This document shows positions 1 to 7,334 of a stretch of DNA of 14,601 nt, piece by piece. The position numbers and the translations under genes were made by a program. The DNA comes from an uncultured Ruminococcus sp. (GTDB lineage Bacteria; Bacillota; Clostridia; Oscillospirales; Acutalibacteraceae). The stretch lies in assembly GCA_902797065.1 (NCBI GenBank), contig CADBRK010000242.1, forward strand, positions 1 to 14,601. The letters run 5' to 3'. The stretch's first letter is position 1. Each line of letters opens with the position of its first letter. The notes below the pieces were generated by a model. It ran no database searches. It was given only the letters and a program-made list of their open reading frames with translations, and was not told where the DNA came from.

Positions 1-126
1 AAGGAAGTTGATATAACCGGGCTTTCCGTTCAGTATCTCGATCGGGAGATCGTTCCCGTTTAACATAAATATCTTTGACGGCTTCTGATTCGGGTTGCAG
101 CCGTACTTTAACTCAAATTCTTTCAA
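1..126 (-). CDS. purH: Standalone AICAR formyltransferase (5' end only, runs off the left edge)
   Basis: Only the first 42 residues are present. They read KEFELKYGCNPNQKPSKIF, then LPIEILNGKPGYINFL, which matches the N-terminus of standalone phosphoribosylaminoimidazolecarboxamide formyltransferases. These transfer a formyl group from 10-formyl-THF to AICAR, giving FAICAR, the penultimate step of IMP synthesis. There is no room for the N-terminal IMP cyclohydrolase (MGS-like) domain of ordinary bifunctional PurH, and a separate PurO-type cyclohydrolase lies upstream in the same operon. I chose the TTG at 126-124 because AAAGGA (136-141) sits about 8 nt ahead of it and the family begins at this point. 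In-frame ATGs at 156 and 135 are alternatives: the first overlaps the GNAT stop as ATGA, and the second abuts the Shine-Dalgarno. Identity is confident; the full length cannot be seen. Confidence 0.85.
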   Translation of the reverse strand, partial: MKEFELKYGCNPNQKPSKIFMLNGNDLPIEILNGKPGYINFL

Positions 127-152
127 AGGTATCATTCCTTTCGTAATCTTAA

Positions 153-671
153 TCATTTATCTAAACGATAGCAATTCTTTGTTACTATCTCGGGCTTACA
201 GTATGACATCTGTTCTTCTATACTCTTTATGAACTTAAAACCGCACTTTTCTATCACACGATTGCTGCCGATGTTCTCTTTCATAGCGGCAATAAAAATA
301 GTCTTATAGCCGTCTGCGAAAAGCTCCTCTATGACCGCTTTACAAGCCTCGGTCACATATCCGTTGCCCCAGAAGCGCTCGCCCGAGCAGTAACCAATCT
401 CGGGGCAGCCGTCGATATAACCTACAACGTCTATGGCACCCATAAGCTCTCCGTCGCTTTTCCTCTCAATACCCCAGATATAGGTATCGGGCTTTTCATA
501 CTGCGACAGAATATACCCAAGAAAACCCTTTGTTGTTTCGATATTTTCGTGAGCCTGCCACTTAACATATTTTGCAACATTCGGATTGCTCGCCCAGTTT
601 CTGAACATAGCCTCGGCATCGGTTTCGCGAAATTTGCGAAGTCTTAATCTATCGGTTTCAAATTCTCTCAT
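153..671 (-). CDS. GNAT-family N-acetyltransferase (RimJ/RimL-like) inside the pur operon
   Basis: A 172-residue acetyltransferase of the RimJ/RimL-like GNAT fold. It begins REFETDRLRLRKFRETDAE, the usual start of this group. The acetyl-CoA pyrophosphate-binding motif A is RFWGNGYVTEA at about residues 99-109, and the typical NIGSNRVIEKCGF segment lies at about 133-145. The acceptor substrate cannot be told from sequence; members modify protein N-termini, amino acids or drugs. I chose ATG 671-669, with GGGTG about 8 nt upstream, over an in-frame GTG at 680 that sits inside that Shine-Dalgarno. The gene starts 12 nt after the purB stop, and its TGA overlaps an upstream in-frame ATG of the next gene, so it is co-transcribed with purine genes. 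It has no recognised role in the pathway and may be a passenger or a modifier of a pathway protein. Confidence 0.85.
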   Translation of the reverse strand: MREFETDRLRLRKFRETDAEAMFRNWASNPNVAKYVKWQAHENIETTKGFLGYILSQYEKPDTYIWGIERKSDGELMGAIDVVGYIDGCPEIGYCSGERFWGNGYVTEACKAVIEELFADGYKTIFIAAMKENIGSNRVIEKCGFKFIKSIEEQMSYCKPEIVTKNCYRLDK

Positions 672-683
672 TAAGATCACCCT

Positions 684-2120
684 TTATACTTTAAGTTCTG
701 AGGTTATTTCTCCCGTATAGAGTCTGTCAAGAACAGGCTTAACTTCGCTTTCGATGAACTCCTCTACCTGAGATACGCTTCTGCCCACATAGAGAATCGG
801 GTCAAGTTCGCTTTCAATCTCCTCTTTTGTAACGGGGAATGCGGGGTCTGCGGCAATTCTGTCGATAAGATCGTTTGCGCCGCCCTCTTTCTTGACCTTG
901 TAAGCCGCTGCGTGTGAATGCTGCCTTAAAAGCTCATGCAGTTCCTGACGGTTGCCGCCGTTCTTAACGCTCTTCATCATTATATTTTCGGTTGCCATGA
1001 ACGGCAGCTTTTCCATTACTCGTCTTGTAACTACCTTGTCATATACAACAAGACCGCTTGTAATGTTGATATATATATTGAGAATTGAATCCACCGCAAG
1101 GAAAGCCTCGGCTACGGAAATTCTCTTGTTTGCGCTGTCATCGAGAGTTCTCTCGAACCACTGCGTACCTGCCGTAAGTGCGGGATTAAGATAATCCACG
1201 ATAACGTATCTTGCGAGTGAAGATATACGCTCGCTTCTCATAGGATTGCGCTTGTACGGCATAGCAGACGAACCAATCTGATTCTTCTCGAACGGCTCTT
1301 CCATCTCCTCGAATGACTGGAGTATTCTGAGATCGTTTGAGAATTTATATGCACTCTGAGCAAAGCCCGACAAAGCCGCAAGGAAATATGCGTCTGTCTT
1401 TCTTGAATATGTCTGACCCGATACAGCCACGCACTTTTCAAAGCCCAGATCCTCTGCTATGAGCTTCTCAACCATCTTGACCTTTTCCTGATCGCCCTCG
1501 AAAAGCTCCATAAAGCTTGCCTGTGTACCCGTAGTGCCCTTTGAACCCAACAGCTTCAGATTTGAAAGCTGGAATTCAAGATTCTCTATGTCCTGTATAA
1601 GTTCGTACATCCAGAGAGTAGCCCTCTTGCCTACCGTGGTAAGCTGTGCAGGCTGGAGATGTGTATAAGCAAGGCACGGCAAAGATTTATACTGCTCGGC
1701 AAAATCGGAAAGGTTCTTGATGACCTGAGCCGCTTTTTTGAGGACAATTTTCGACGCTTCTCTTAAAATGATAACGTCGGTATTATCGCCTACATAGCAC
1801 GATGTTGCGCCGAGGTGAATTATCGGCATAGCTGTCGGGCACTGTTTGCCGTATGCGTAAACGTGCGACATTACGTCGTGACGAACTACCTTTTCTCTTG
1901 CTTCCGCCGTTTCAAAATCGACAATATCTCTGTACTTTTCAAGCTCGGCTATCTGCTCGTCGGTGATGTCAAGCCCCATCTTCTGCTCTGCCTTTGCAAG
2001 AGCGATCCACAGCTTGTGCCATGTTGTAAACTTGAACTTCTCGGAGAAGATATACTGCATTTCTTCGCTTGCGTATCTTGTGGAAAAGGGCGAGATATAG
2101 CTTTCTTTATTCGCTGTCAT
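684..2120 (-). CDS. purB: Adenylosuccinate lyase
   Basis: A 478-residue enzyme of the fumarase/aspartase superfamily. It acts twice in purine synthesis, cleaving SAICAR to AICAR and adenylosuccinate to AMP, each time releasing fumarate. The superfamily signature GSSAMPYKRNP lies at about residues 283-293, on the flexible catalytic loop carrying the serine base. VRHDVMSH (about 79-86), TSCYVGDN (106-113) and THLQPAQ (153-159) are the substrate-binding and general-acid His regions. The length and sequence resemble the longer, eukaryote-like PurB subgroup rather than the shorter Bacillus form of about 430 residues. The start is ATG 2120-2118, with GAAAGGA about 9 nt upstream; a GTG at 2138 would extend it by six residues and overlap the preceding stop. 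It follows the IMP cyclohydrolase gene by 14 nt. Confidence 0.96.
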   Translation of the reverse strand: MTANKESYISPFSTRYASEEMQYIFSEKFKFTTWHKLWIALAKAEQKMGLDITDEQIAELEKYRDIVDFETAEAREKVVRHDVMSHVYAYGKQCPTAMPIIHLGATSCYVGDNTDVIILREASKIVLKKAAQVIKNLSDFAEQYKSLPCLAYTHLQPAQLTTVGKRATLWMYELIQDIENLEFQLSNLKLLGSKGTTGTQASFMELFEGDQEKVKMVEKLIAEDLGFEKCVAVSGQTYSRKTDAYFLAALSGFAQSAYKFSNDLRILQSFEEMEEPFEKNQIGSSAMPYKRNPMRSERISSLARYVIVDYLNPALTAGTQWFERTLDDSANKRISVAEAFLAVDSILNIYINITSGLVVYDKVVTRRVMEKLPFMATENIMMKSVKNGGNRQELHELLRQHSHAAAYKVKKEGGANDLIDRIAADPAFPVTKEEIESELDPILYVGRSVSQVEEFIESEVKPVLDRLYTGEITSELKV

Positions 2121-2134
2121 GATCTGCTTTCCTT

Positions 2135-2851
2135 TCACTGGTTTTTATTTATCATTCTGTTCTGACATTCGCCTGTTGTAAGGTCAATATATCTTACATA
2201 GATAGAGATCTTGTTCTGCTCGTTGAGGTTGTTCCAGATATTAGCGGTGAACTCGTCTATATCGTTGGGTATTGCAACTCTCTCAGGCTCGCCCATAAAT
2301 GTCGGGATCGGATTGCCGTCCGTAACGTATGTATGGATAAAATGACCTATACCGTTAAGCGAATTGTAAGAATACGTATAACGGTTACACTCGCTGCCCT
2401 CTGCGTCTGCGCTTTTGAGGATACTCATCTTGTAAGTAAGCTTCTCGCCGAATGTAAACATACCGCTGATCCTCGGAGTCCAGTTCGGCGGATCGGGTTC
2501 AAAGCAGCGTGTATCGAGAGCCTGTTCAAAGGTCTTGCCCTCTGCGATAAAGTCATAGATAGTGTCTGTCTGATCGCCGTTTGTCACGATAAGATTATTG
2601 TCAATCTTCCTGATGGGCGAATAGATGATAAGCGAAGGGTCTTCAACCTTGCTTGCGTCAAACGGGTGTATGATAACCTCATCGCCGTTCTCGACAAAAA
2701 CACGGTTGCGGCTGTTCTCGCTTCTGCCCATAATAAAATATGCCGTAACAGCCTTGGTACCGTCCTCGGATTTACCCATTACGATACCTCTGCCTACATA
2801 AGGGTTGCCGTTAATAAGCTCCCCTATATCGTATGTCTGATATACGTTCAT
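2135..2851 (-). CDS. purO: PurO-type IMP cyclohydrolase
   Basis: A 238-residue protein resembling archaeal PurO (the IMP_cyclohyd family), which closes the ring of FAICAR to give IMP in the last step of de novo synthesis. The matches, judged from my knowledge of PurO, are in order: NPYVGRGIVMG (16-26, PurO has YLGRxLxVG), GRSENSRNR (42-50), TNGDQTDTIYD (90-100, PurO has SNGSHTDTI) and WTPRI (124-128). It is somewhat longer than archaeal PurO (about 200 residues), with an N-terminal extension of some 15 residues. The context supports the call, since a standalone AICAR formyltransferase sits in the same operon and no bifunctional PurH domain is visible. AAAGGAG lies about 9 nt before the ATG and overlaps the end of purN, which stops 14 nt upstream. 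Bacterial members of this family are often annotated only as hypothetical or IMP-cyclohydrolase-like. Confidence 0.88.
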   Translation of the reverse strand: MNVYQTYDIGELINGNPYVGRGIVMGKSEDGTKAVTAYFIMGRSENSRNRVFVENGDEVIIHPFDASKVEDPSLIIYSPIRKIDNNLIVTNGDQTDTIYDFIAEGKTFEQALDTRCFEPDPPNWTPRISGMFTFGEKLTYKMSILKSADAEGSECNRYTYSYNSLNGIGHFIHTYVTDGNPIPTFMGEPERVAIPNDIDEFTANIWNNLNEQNKISIYVRYIDLTTGECQNRMINKNQ

Positions 2852-2865
2852 AGCATTATACTCCT

Positions 2866-3480
2866 TTATTCATTGTCAAGCATCTGTCTGCTGACTTTTT
2901 CGACAGCCTGCGGAAGTATTATCCACTCGGCATTTACCATAACTCGCTTCTGAAGTACCTCGGGCGTATCTCCGTCCTTAACCTCGACAGCCTTCTGCAT
3001 TATTATCTCGCCGCCGTCGGGTATCTCGTTTACAAAATGCACCGTAGCGCCTGTCACTTTTACGCCGTAATCAAGCGCCGCGCGGTGAACATTAAGCCCG
3101 TAAAAGCCCTTTCCGCAGAATGACGGAATCAGCGAAGGATGGATATTGATTATCCTCCTCGGATACTTGGATGTAAACCTCTCGCTGAGGATACACATAA
3201 AGCCCGCAAGCACGATTAGGTCTATCTTGTTTCCTTTTATCAGAGAAATGAGCTTATCCTCAAATTCTCTCTGATCTTTGCATTCCTTCCGTGATACGAT
3301 CTCGGCTTTTATACCTGCCTTCTCCGCTCTCTTTAATGCGTATGCGTCGGGGTTATTTGAAATAACAAGACAGATCTCTCCGCTGTTGATAACTCCGCTC
3401 TTCTGCTTGTCGATGAGCGCCTGCAAATTTGTGCCGCCGCCCGAGACGAAAACGGCTATTCTTATTTTATCGTTACTCAT
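2866..3480 (-). CDS. purN: Phosphoribosylglycinamide formyltransferase (GART)
   Basis: A 204-residue folate-dependent GAR transformylase that makes FGAR from GAR and 10-formyl-THF, step 3 of the pathway. The glycine-rich phosphate-binding loop SGGGTNLQALI is at residues 13-23. The catalytic core INIHPSLIPSF carries Asn112 and His114, and the catalytic Asp is D155 in NEIPDGGEII, matching the Asn-His-Asp triad of E. coli PurN. Length is normal for the family. I chose ATG 3480-3478 because TGAGG lies about 8 nt upstream; an in-frame GTG at 3489 would add three residues and lies within that ribosome binding site. It begins about 19 nt after purM and is followed closely by the IMP cyclohydrolase. 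The small residue FCGKGFYG after the HPSL motif is typical of clostridial forms. Confidence 0.96.
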   Translation of the reverse strand: MSNDKIRIAVFVSGGGTNLQALIDKQKSGVINSGEICLVISNNPDAYALKRAEKAGIKAEIVSRKECKDQREFEDKLISLIKGNKIDLIVLAGFMCILSERFTSKYPRRIINIHPSLIPSFCGKGFYGLNVHRAALDYGVKVTGATVHFVNEIPDGGEIIMQKAVEVKDGDTPEVLQKRVMVNAEWIILPQAVEKVSRQMLDNE

Positions 3481-3499
3481 TGAGTACACCTCATAGAAA

Positions 3500-4537
3500 T
3501 TATTCTATTATTACTCCCTCGTCGCTCCTCACTACCTCGCCTATGATATAAGCGTCCTCGCCCTGAGCCTTAAGCACCTCAACAGCCTTTTCGGCGTTCT
3601 CTTTTGCAACAATAGCGATCATTCCGACGCCCATGTTGAATGTGTTGAACATATCTCTCTCGGGGATATTGCCCGTCTTTTCGATAAGCTTGAATATCGG
3701 GAGTATTCTTACATCGCTCTTCTTTATCTTTGCGCTGAAGCCTGCGGGCAGACTTCTCGGAATATTCTCATAGAAACCGCCGCCCGTGATGTGAGAAACG
3801 CTCTTGACCTTTACTTCTTCAAAAAGTGCAAGCATAGGCTTTACATAGATTTTTGTGGGAGTGAGCAGAGTCTCGCCTATAGACTTTCCGCCAAGCTCCT
3901 CAACGGGAGTTTTGATGTCTGAATTCTCAACGTCAAACACTTTTCTGACAAGCGAGAAGCCGTTTGAATGTACGCCGCTTGACGGGAGCGCTACTATAAC
4001 ATCGCCCTCTTTGACTGTCGTCTTGTCAAGGATCTTGCTGCGGTCTACAACGCCTGTCGAGTACCCCGCGAGATCGTATTCGTCTATCGGGTAGAATCCG
4101 GGCATCTCGGCTGTTTCTCCGCCGATAAGCGCACAGCCGGACTGAACGCAGCCCTCTGCAACACCCTTTACTATTGCTTCGATCCTCTCCGGAACGTTCT
4201 TTCCGCAGGCGATATAATCAAGGAAAAACAACGGCTTAGCGCCGCAGCAGATTATATCGTTTACGCACATTGCAACGCAGTCAATGCCGACTGTGTCGTG
4301 CTTATCCATGAGGAAAGCAAGCTTGAGCTTTGTGCCCACACCGTCTGTACCGCTGACAAGAACGGGTCTTTCCATGCCCGTGATGTCAAGCTCGAACAAT
4401 CCGCCGAAGCCGCCTATATCGGATACCACGCCGCTCGTCATTGTTCTTGCGATGTGGCTCTTCATCAGCTCGACAGCCCTGTAGCCGGCTGTAATATCAA
4501 CGCCTGCCGCTTTATAGCTTTCACTGCTGCTCTTCAT
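3500..4537 (-). CDS. purM: Phosphoribosylformylglycinamidine cyclo-ligase (AIR synthetase)
   Basis: A 345-residue AIR synthetase that uses ATP to close FGAM into aminoimidazole ribonucleotide, step 5 of the pathway. The ATP-binding segment SGTDGVGTK is at 62-70, CVNDIICCGA at 91-100 and GGETAEMPG at 139-147, all hallmarks of PurM; the length is standard. The start is ATG 4537-4535, preceded by GAGG about 9 nt upstream. A second in-frame ATG at 4546 is too close to that Shine-Dalgarno to be preferred. The chosen start lies 17 nt inside the 3' end of purF in another frame, so translation of the two is probably coupled. FGAM synthase, which supplies the substrate, is not in the window. Confidence 0.96.
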   Translation of the reverse strand: MKSSSESYKAAGVDITAGYRAVELMKSHIARTMTSGVVSDIGGFGGLFELDITGMERPVLVSGTDGVGTKLKLAFLMDKHDTVGIDCVAMCVNDIICCGAKPLFFLDYIACGKNVPERIEAIVKGVAEGCVQSGCALIGGETAEMPGFYPIDEYDLAGYSTGVVDRSKILDKTTVKEGDVIVALPSSGVHSNGFSLVRKVFDVENSDIKTPVEELGGKSIGETLLTPTKIYVKPMLALFEEVKVKSVSHITGGGFYENIPRSLPAGFSAKIKKSDVRILPIFKLIEKTGNIPERDMFNTFNMGVGMIAIVAKENAEKAVEVLKAQGEDAYIIGEVVRSDEGVIIE

Positions 4538-6008
4538 TTTTATCATCCTCTGTTTTAGTTTTCTTCTTTGTTTTGTCTATTTTCTGCTCGAATTTGTTAT
4601 TATTCTTTGAATCGGACGGTACCTTTGTCGGGTATTTTCCGTCAAAGCATGCAAGACAGAAACCCTTGCAGTCGCCGCACTCTGCGATCTTCGTAACGTC
4701 CTCATAAGGGAGATACCCTACGCTGTCTGCGTCGATTATCTTTGCGATCTCGGGTATAGTGTGCTTACAGGCGATCAGCTTATCCTTGGAGTCGATGTCA
4801 ACGCCGTAGTAGCAGGGGCTGATAAACGGCGGAGCGGAACTCCTTACATGGACCTCTGTTGCGCCTGCCTCGCGGATAAGGTGAACTATCCTTGCGCAGG
4901 TAGTACCTCTTACGATGGAGTCGTCTATCATTACTACTCTCTTGCCGCGAACGACCTCTGCGATCGGGTTAAGCTTTATCTTTACTTTATCTTCTCTCGA
5001 CGCCTGACCGGGAGAGATAAACGTTCTGCCTATGTATTTATTCTTGATGAAGCCGATGCCGTAGGGAATGCCCGAAGCCCTTGCATAACCAATGGCAGCG
5101 TCAAGTCCCGAGTCGGGAACACCGATAACTATATCTGCGTCTACGGGGTGAGCCTTTGCAAGCAGCTCGCCTGCTCTTGCTCTTGCATGATGTACGCTGC
5201 AGCCGTCAACCTTTGAGTCGGGTCTTGCAATATAGATATGCTCAAAGATGCAAAGCGCATTGTCATACTGACCGCAGTGATCGGTTATTGACTTCACACC
5301 GTCGTCGCTGAATACTACGATCTCGCCCGGCTTTACGTCACGGATAAACTTTGCGCTGACTGCGTCGAATGCACAGCTCTCCGACGCTACGATATATCTT
5401 CCGTCCTCTGTCTGACCGTAGCAGAGGGGATGAATACCTCTCGGGTCTCTTGCTGCGATGAGCTTTGAGGGAGACATTACCACGAAGGCATATGCGCCCT
5501 CGATCTTATACATCGCTCTGTTGATAGCTTCTTCTATCGAATTGCACTTGATCCTCTCTTTTGTGATTACATACGAGAGAACCTCGGTATCGCTTGTCGA
5601 GTGAAAAATCGAACCCTCGAGTTCGAGTTCCTGTCTGATCTCGGCGGAATTAACGAGAGTACCGTTATTGGAAATTGCCATTCTGCCTTTGACGTGATTT
5701 ACAACCATCGGCTGAACGTTGCTTCTGTCGTTATTGCCGGGAGAACCGTATAAAACATGACCGATCGCCATGTTGCCGTGTCCGAGCTTTGAAAGAACAT
5801 CATGCTTGAAAACATCGTTTACGAGTCCGATGTCTTTATATGAGCTGATGACTCCGCTGTCGTTGATTGCTATGCCGCAGCCCTCCTGACCGCGGTGCTG
5901 GAGAGCAAAAAGTCCGTAATATACCGTTGAGGCAACGTCTGTAGTTTCATGTCCGAATACGCCGAAAACGCCGCAGTCTTCATGAAGTTTTCCTTGTTCT
6001 GAACACAT
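4521..6008 (-). CDS. purF: Amidophosphoribosyltransferase, Fe-S type
   Basis: A 495-residue glutamine PRPP amidotransferase that makes phosphoribosylamine, the committed first step. The N-terminal Ntn glutaminase domain carries an 11-residue propeptide (MCSEQGKLHED) before the catalytic Cys12 in CGVFGVFGH, as in Bacillus PurF. The phosphoribosyltransferase domain has the PRPP loop VVMIDDSIVRGTT at about 358-370. Cysteines at about 253 (ALCIFEH), 399 (SPCYYG) and a CxxCxxxCxxC run at 444-454 correspond to the [4Fe-4S] cluster region of the Bacillus-type enzyme, so this form should be oxygen-sensitive. The last 35 residues form a Lys/Asp/Glu-rich low-complexity tail beyond the usual end, and this DNA also holds the purM ribosome binding site. 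GGAGGAG precedes the ATG by about 9 nt. Confidence 0.97.
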   Translation of the reverse strand: MCSEQGKLHEDCGVFGVFGHETTDVASTVYYGLFALQHRGQEGCGIAINDSGVISSYKDIGLVNDVFKHDVLSKLGHGNMAIGHVLYGSPGNNDRSNVQPMVVNHVKGRMAISNNGTLVNSAEIRQELELEGSIFHSTSDTEVLSYVITKERIKCNSIEEAINRAMYKIEGAYAFVVMSPSKLIAARDPRGIHPLCYGQTEDGRYIVASESCAFDAVSAKFIRDVKPGEIVVFSDDGVKSITDHCGQYDNALCIFEHIYIARPDSKVDGCSVHHARARAGELLAKAHPVDADIVIGVPDSGLDAAIGYARASGIPYGIGFIKNKYIGRTFISPGQASREDKVKIKLNPIAEVVRGKRVVMIDDSIVRGTTCARIVHLIREAGATEVHVRSSAPPFISPCYYGVDIDSKDKLIACKHTIPEIAKIIDADSVGYLPYEDVTKIAECGDCKGFCLACFDGKYPTKVPSDSKNNNKFEQKIDKTKKKTKTEDDKNEEQQ

Positions 6009-6042
6009 TATTAATCTCCTCCAACTTTTCTATATAACACGA

Positions 6043-6072
6043 ATAACGCTCGGCTGTACGGTCAAGCGTTAT
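6043..6072 (-). promoter_or_regulatory. Hairpin in the purC-purF intergenic gap
   Basis: The 79-nt gap between purC and purF is the longest inside the operon. It contains a perfect 8-bp inverted repeat, ATAACGCT and AGCGTTAT, around a 14-nt loop. No U-run follows on the minus strand, so this is not an intrinsic terminator. It could stabilise or punctuate the mRNA just upstream of purF. The function is inferred; the repeat is seen directly. Confidence 0.45.
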
Positions 6073-6087
6073 CCATTAAAAGTATTA

Positions 6088-6798
6088 TTATTCTCCCAAA
6101 AGACGCTTCATTACCTCCTGGTATGCGTCCTCAACACCGCCCATGTCACGTCTGAAACGGTCTTTGTCAAGCTTCTCGTTTGTGATGCTGTCCCAGAAAC
6201 GGCATGTATCCGGTGAGATCTCATCGGCAAGTACGATAGTGCCGTCCGGAAGTCTGCCGAACTCAAGCTTGAAATCTACAAGCTCAATATTTACTTCTTT
6301 GAGGTACTCCGTAAGAATATCGTTTACTGCGAAAGCGTACTTTGCGATCGTGTCAAGCTCTTCTTTTGTAGCATAATTCATAGCAAGGATATGATACTCG
6401 TTTACCATAGGATCGCCGAGCGCATCATCCTTGTAGCAATACTCCAAGACTGTTTTGTTAAGCTTTGTACCCTCTTCGAGACCGAGTCTCTTTGCCAGCG
6501 AACCTGCTGCAATGTTGCGCACGATTACCTCAAGCGGAACGATAGAAACTTTCTTAACGATCGTATCTCTGTCGTTGATCTCTTCAACAAAGTGTGTCGG
6601 AACACCCTTGCTCTCAACGAGCTTCATGAGGTGGTTGGTTACTCTGTTGTTGATAACGCCCTTACCGAGGATAGTGCCCTTTTTGAGTCCGTTATTTGCT
6701 GTTGCGTCGTCCTTGTAGGATACAATGCAGTAATTCTCGTCGTCTGTAGCAAAAACCTTTTTAGCCTTGCCCTCGTACATCTGAACAGTCTTTTCCAT
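6088..6798 (-). CDS. purC: SAICAR synthetase
   Basis: A 236-residue phosphoribosylaminoimidazole-succinocarboxamide synthase that joins CAIR and aspartate using ATP to form SAICAR, step 7 of the pathway. Family landmarks in order: YEGKAKKVF (8-16) near the ATP site, EVIVRNIAAGS (90-100), and the PROSITE-type signature ADEISPDTCRFWD (191-203). The length fits single-domain bacterial PurC. The start is ATG 6798-6796, with GGAGGA 7 nt upstream; an in-frame TTG at 6813 lies within that Shine-Dalgarno and is not used. It follows purE by 41 nt and is separated from purF by a hairpin-bearing gap. Confidence 0.97.
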   Translation of the reverse strand: MEKTVQMYEGKAKKVFATDDENYCIVSYKDDATANNGLKKGTILGKGVINNRVTNHLMKLVESKGVPTHFVEEINDRDTIVKKVSIVPLEVIVRNIAAGSLAKRLGLEEGTKLNKTVLEYCYKDDALGDPMVNEYHILAMNYATKEELDTIAKYAFAVNDILTEYLKEVNIELVDFKLEFGRLPDGTIVLADEISPDTCRFWDSITNEKLDKDRFRRDMGGVEDAYQEVMKRLLGE

Positions 6799-6839
6799 TT
6801 TTAATTCCTCCAATAATTATAGCTTTTTATATGTTAATA

Positions 6840-7334
6840 TTACTTGTTGTACTTATCCGATATTGCCTTATCCTTTGCAAGCACCGAAGCCGAAGCCTTT
6901 TCTCTTGAAGCTTTGAGCTTTTCGGCAAGTTCCTCATCCGATACAGCGAGGATCTGGATAGCCAGCAAAGCGGCATTTGCAGCGCCGTCAATAGCAACCG
7001 TTGCAACAGGAATACCCGAAGGCATCTGTACGGTTGAAAGAAGCGCATCGAGTCCGTCGAGCGTTGATGACTTTACAGGGATACCGATAACCGGCAGAGT
7101 GGTGTTCGCAGCGATCGCTCCTGCAAGATGCGCTGCCTTGCCTGCTGCGGCGATCACGGCGCCGAAACCGTTTTCCCTTGCATTGACCGCAAAATCTCTC
7201 GCCTCTATCGGCGTTCTGTGTGCGGAATAAACATGCACCTCGAACGGTACGCCGTATTCGTCAAGAACGGCAAACGCTTTTTCCACTACGGGCAGATCAC
7301 TGTCGCTGCCCATGATAATTGCAACTTTTTTCAT
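6840..7334 (-). CDS. purE: N5-CAIR mutase / AIR carboxylase catalytic subunit
   Basis: A 164-residue PurE, first gene of the operon, acting at the carboxylation of AIR to CAIR. Motifs are MGSDSD (8-13), SAHRTP (37-42) and AGKAAHLAG (64-72), followed by GIPVATVAIDGAANAALL. SAHRTP and AAHL are class I features; class II enzymes of the Treponema type have SAHKT and a different loop. Class I PurE normally works with PurK, which is not in this window. The loop has Lys and Ala (AGKAAHLAG) where E. coli has AGGAAHLPG, a variant I recall from other anaerobes. AGGAGG lies about 12 nt before the ATG. Expression should depend on the leader and terminator directly upstream. Confidence 0.95.
   Translation of the reverse strand: MKKVAIIMGSDSDLPVVEKAFAVLDEYGVPFEVHVYSAHRTPIEARDFAVNARENGFGAVIAAAGKAAHLAGAIAANTTLPVIGIPVKSSTLDGLDALLSTVQMPSGIPVATVAIDGAANAALLAIQILAVSDEELAEKLKASREKASASVLAKDKAISDKYNK

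Noticed and set aside
6030..6070. TTGACC in the purC-purF gap as a -35 for a purF promoter
   Set aside because: No -10-like hexamer occurs at 16-18 bp; the nearest TATATA is about 23 bp away.
6799..6839. TATAAT in the purE-purC gap as an internal promoter
   Set aside because: The hexamer 17 bp upstream (AGTAAT) is not a -35 match. The gap is AT-rich, so a chance TATAAT is likely.
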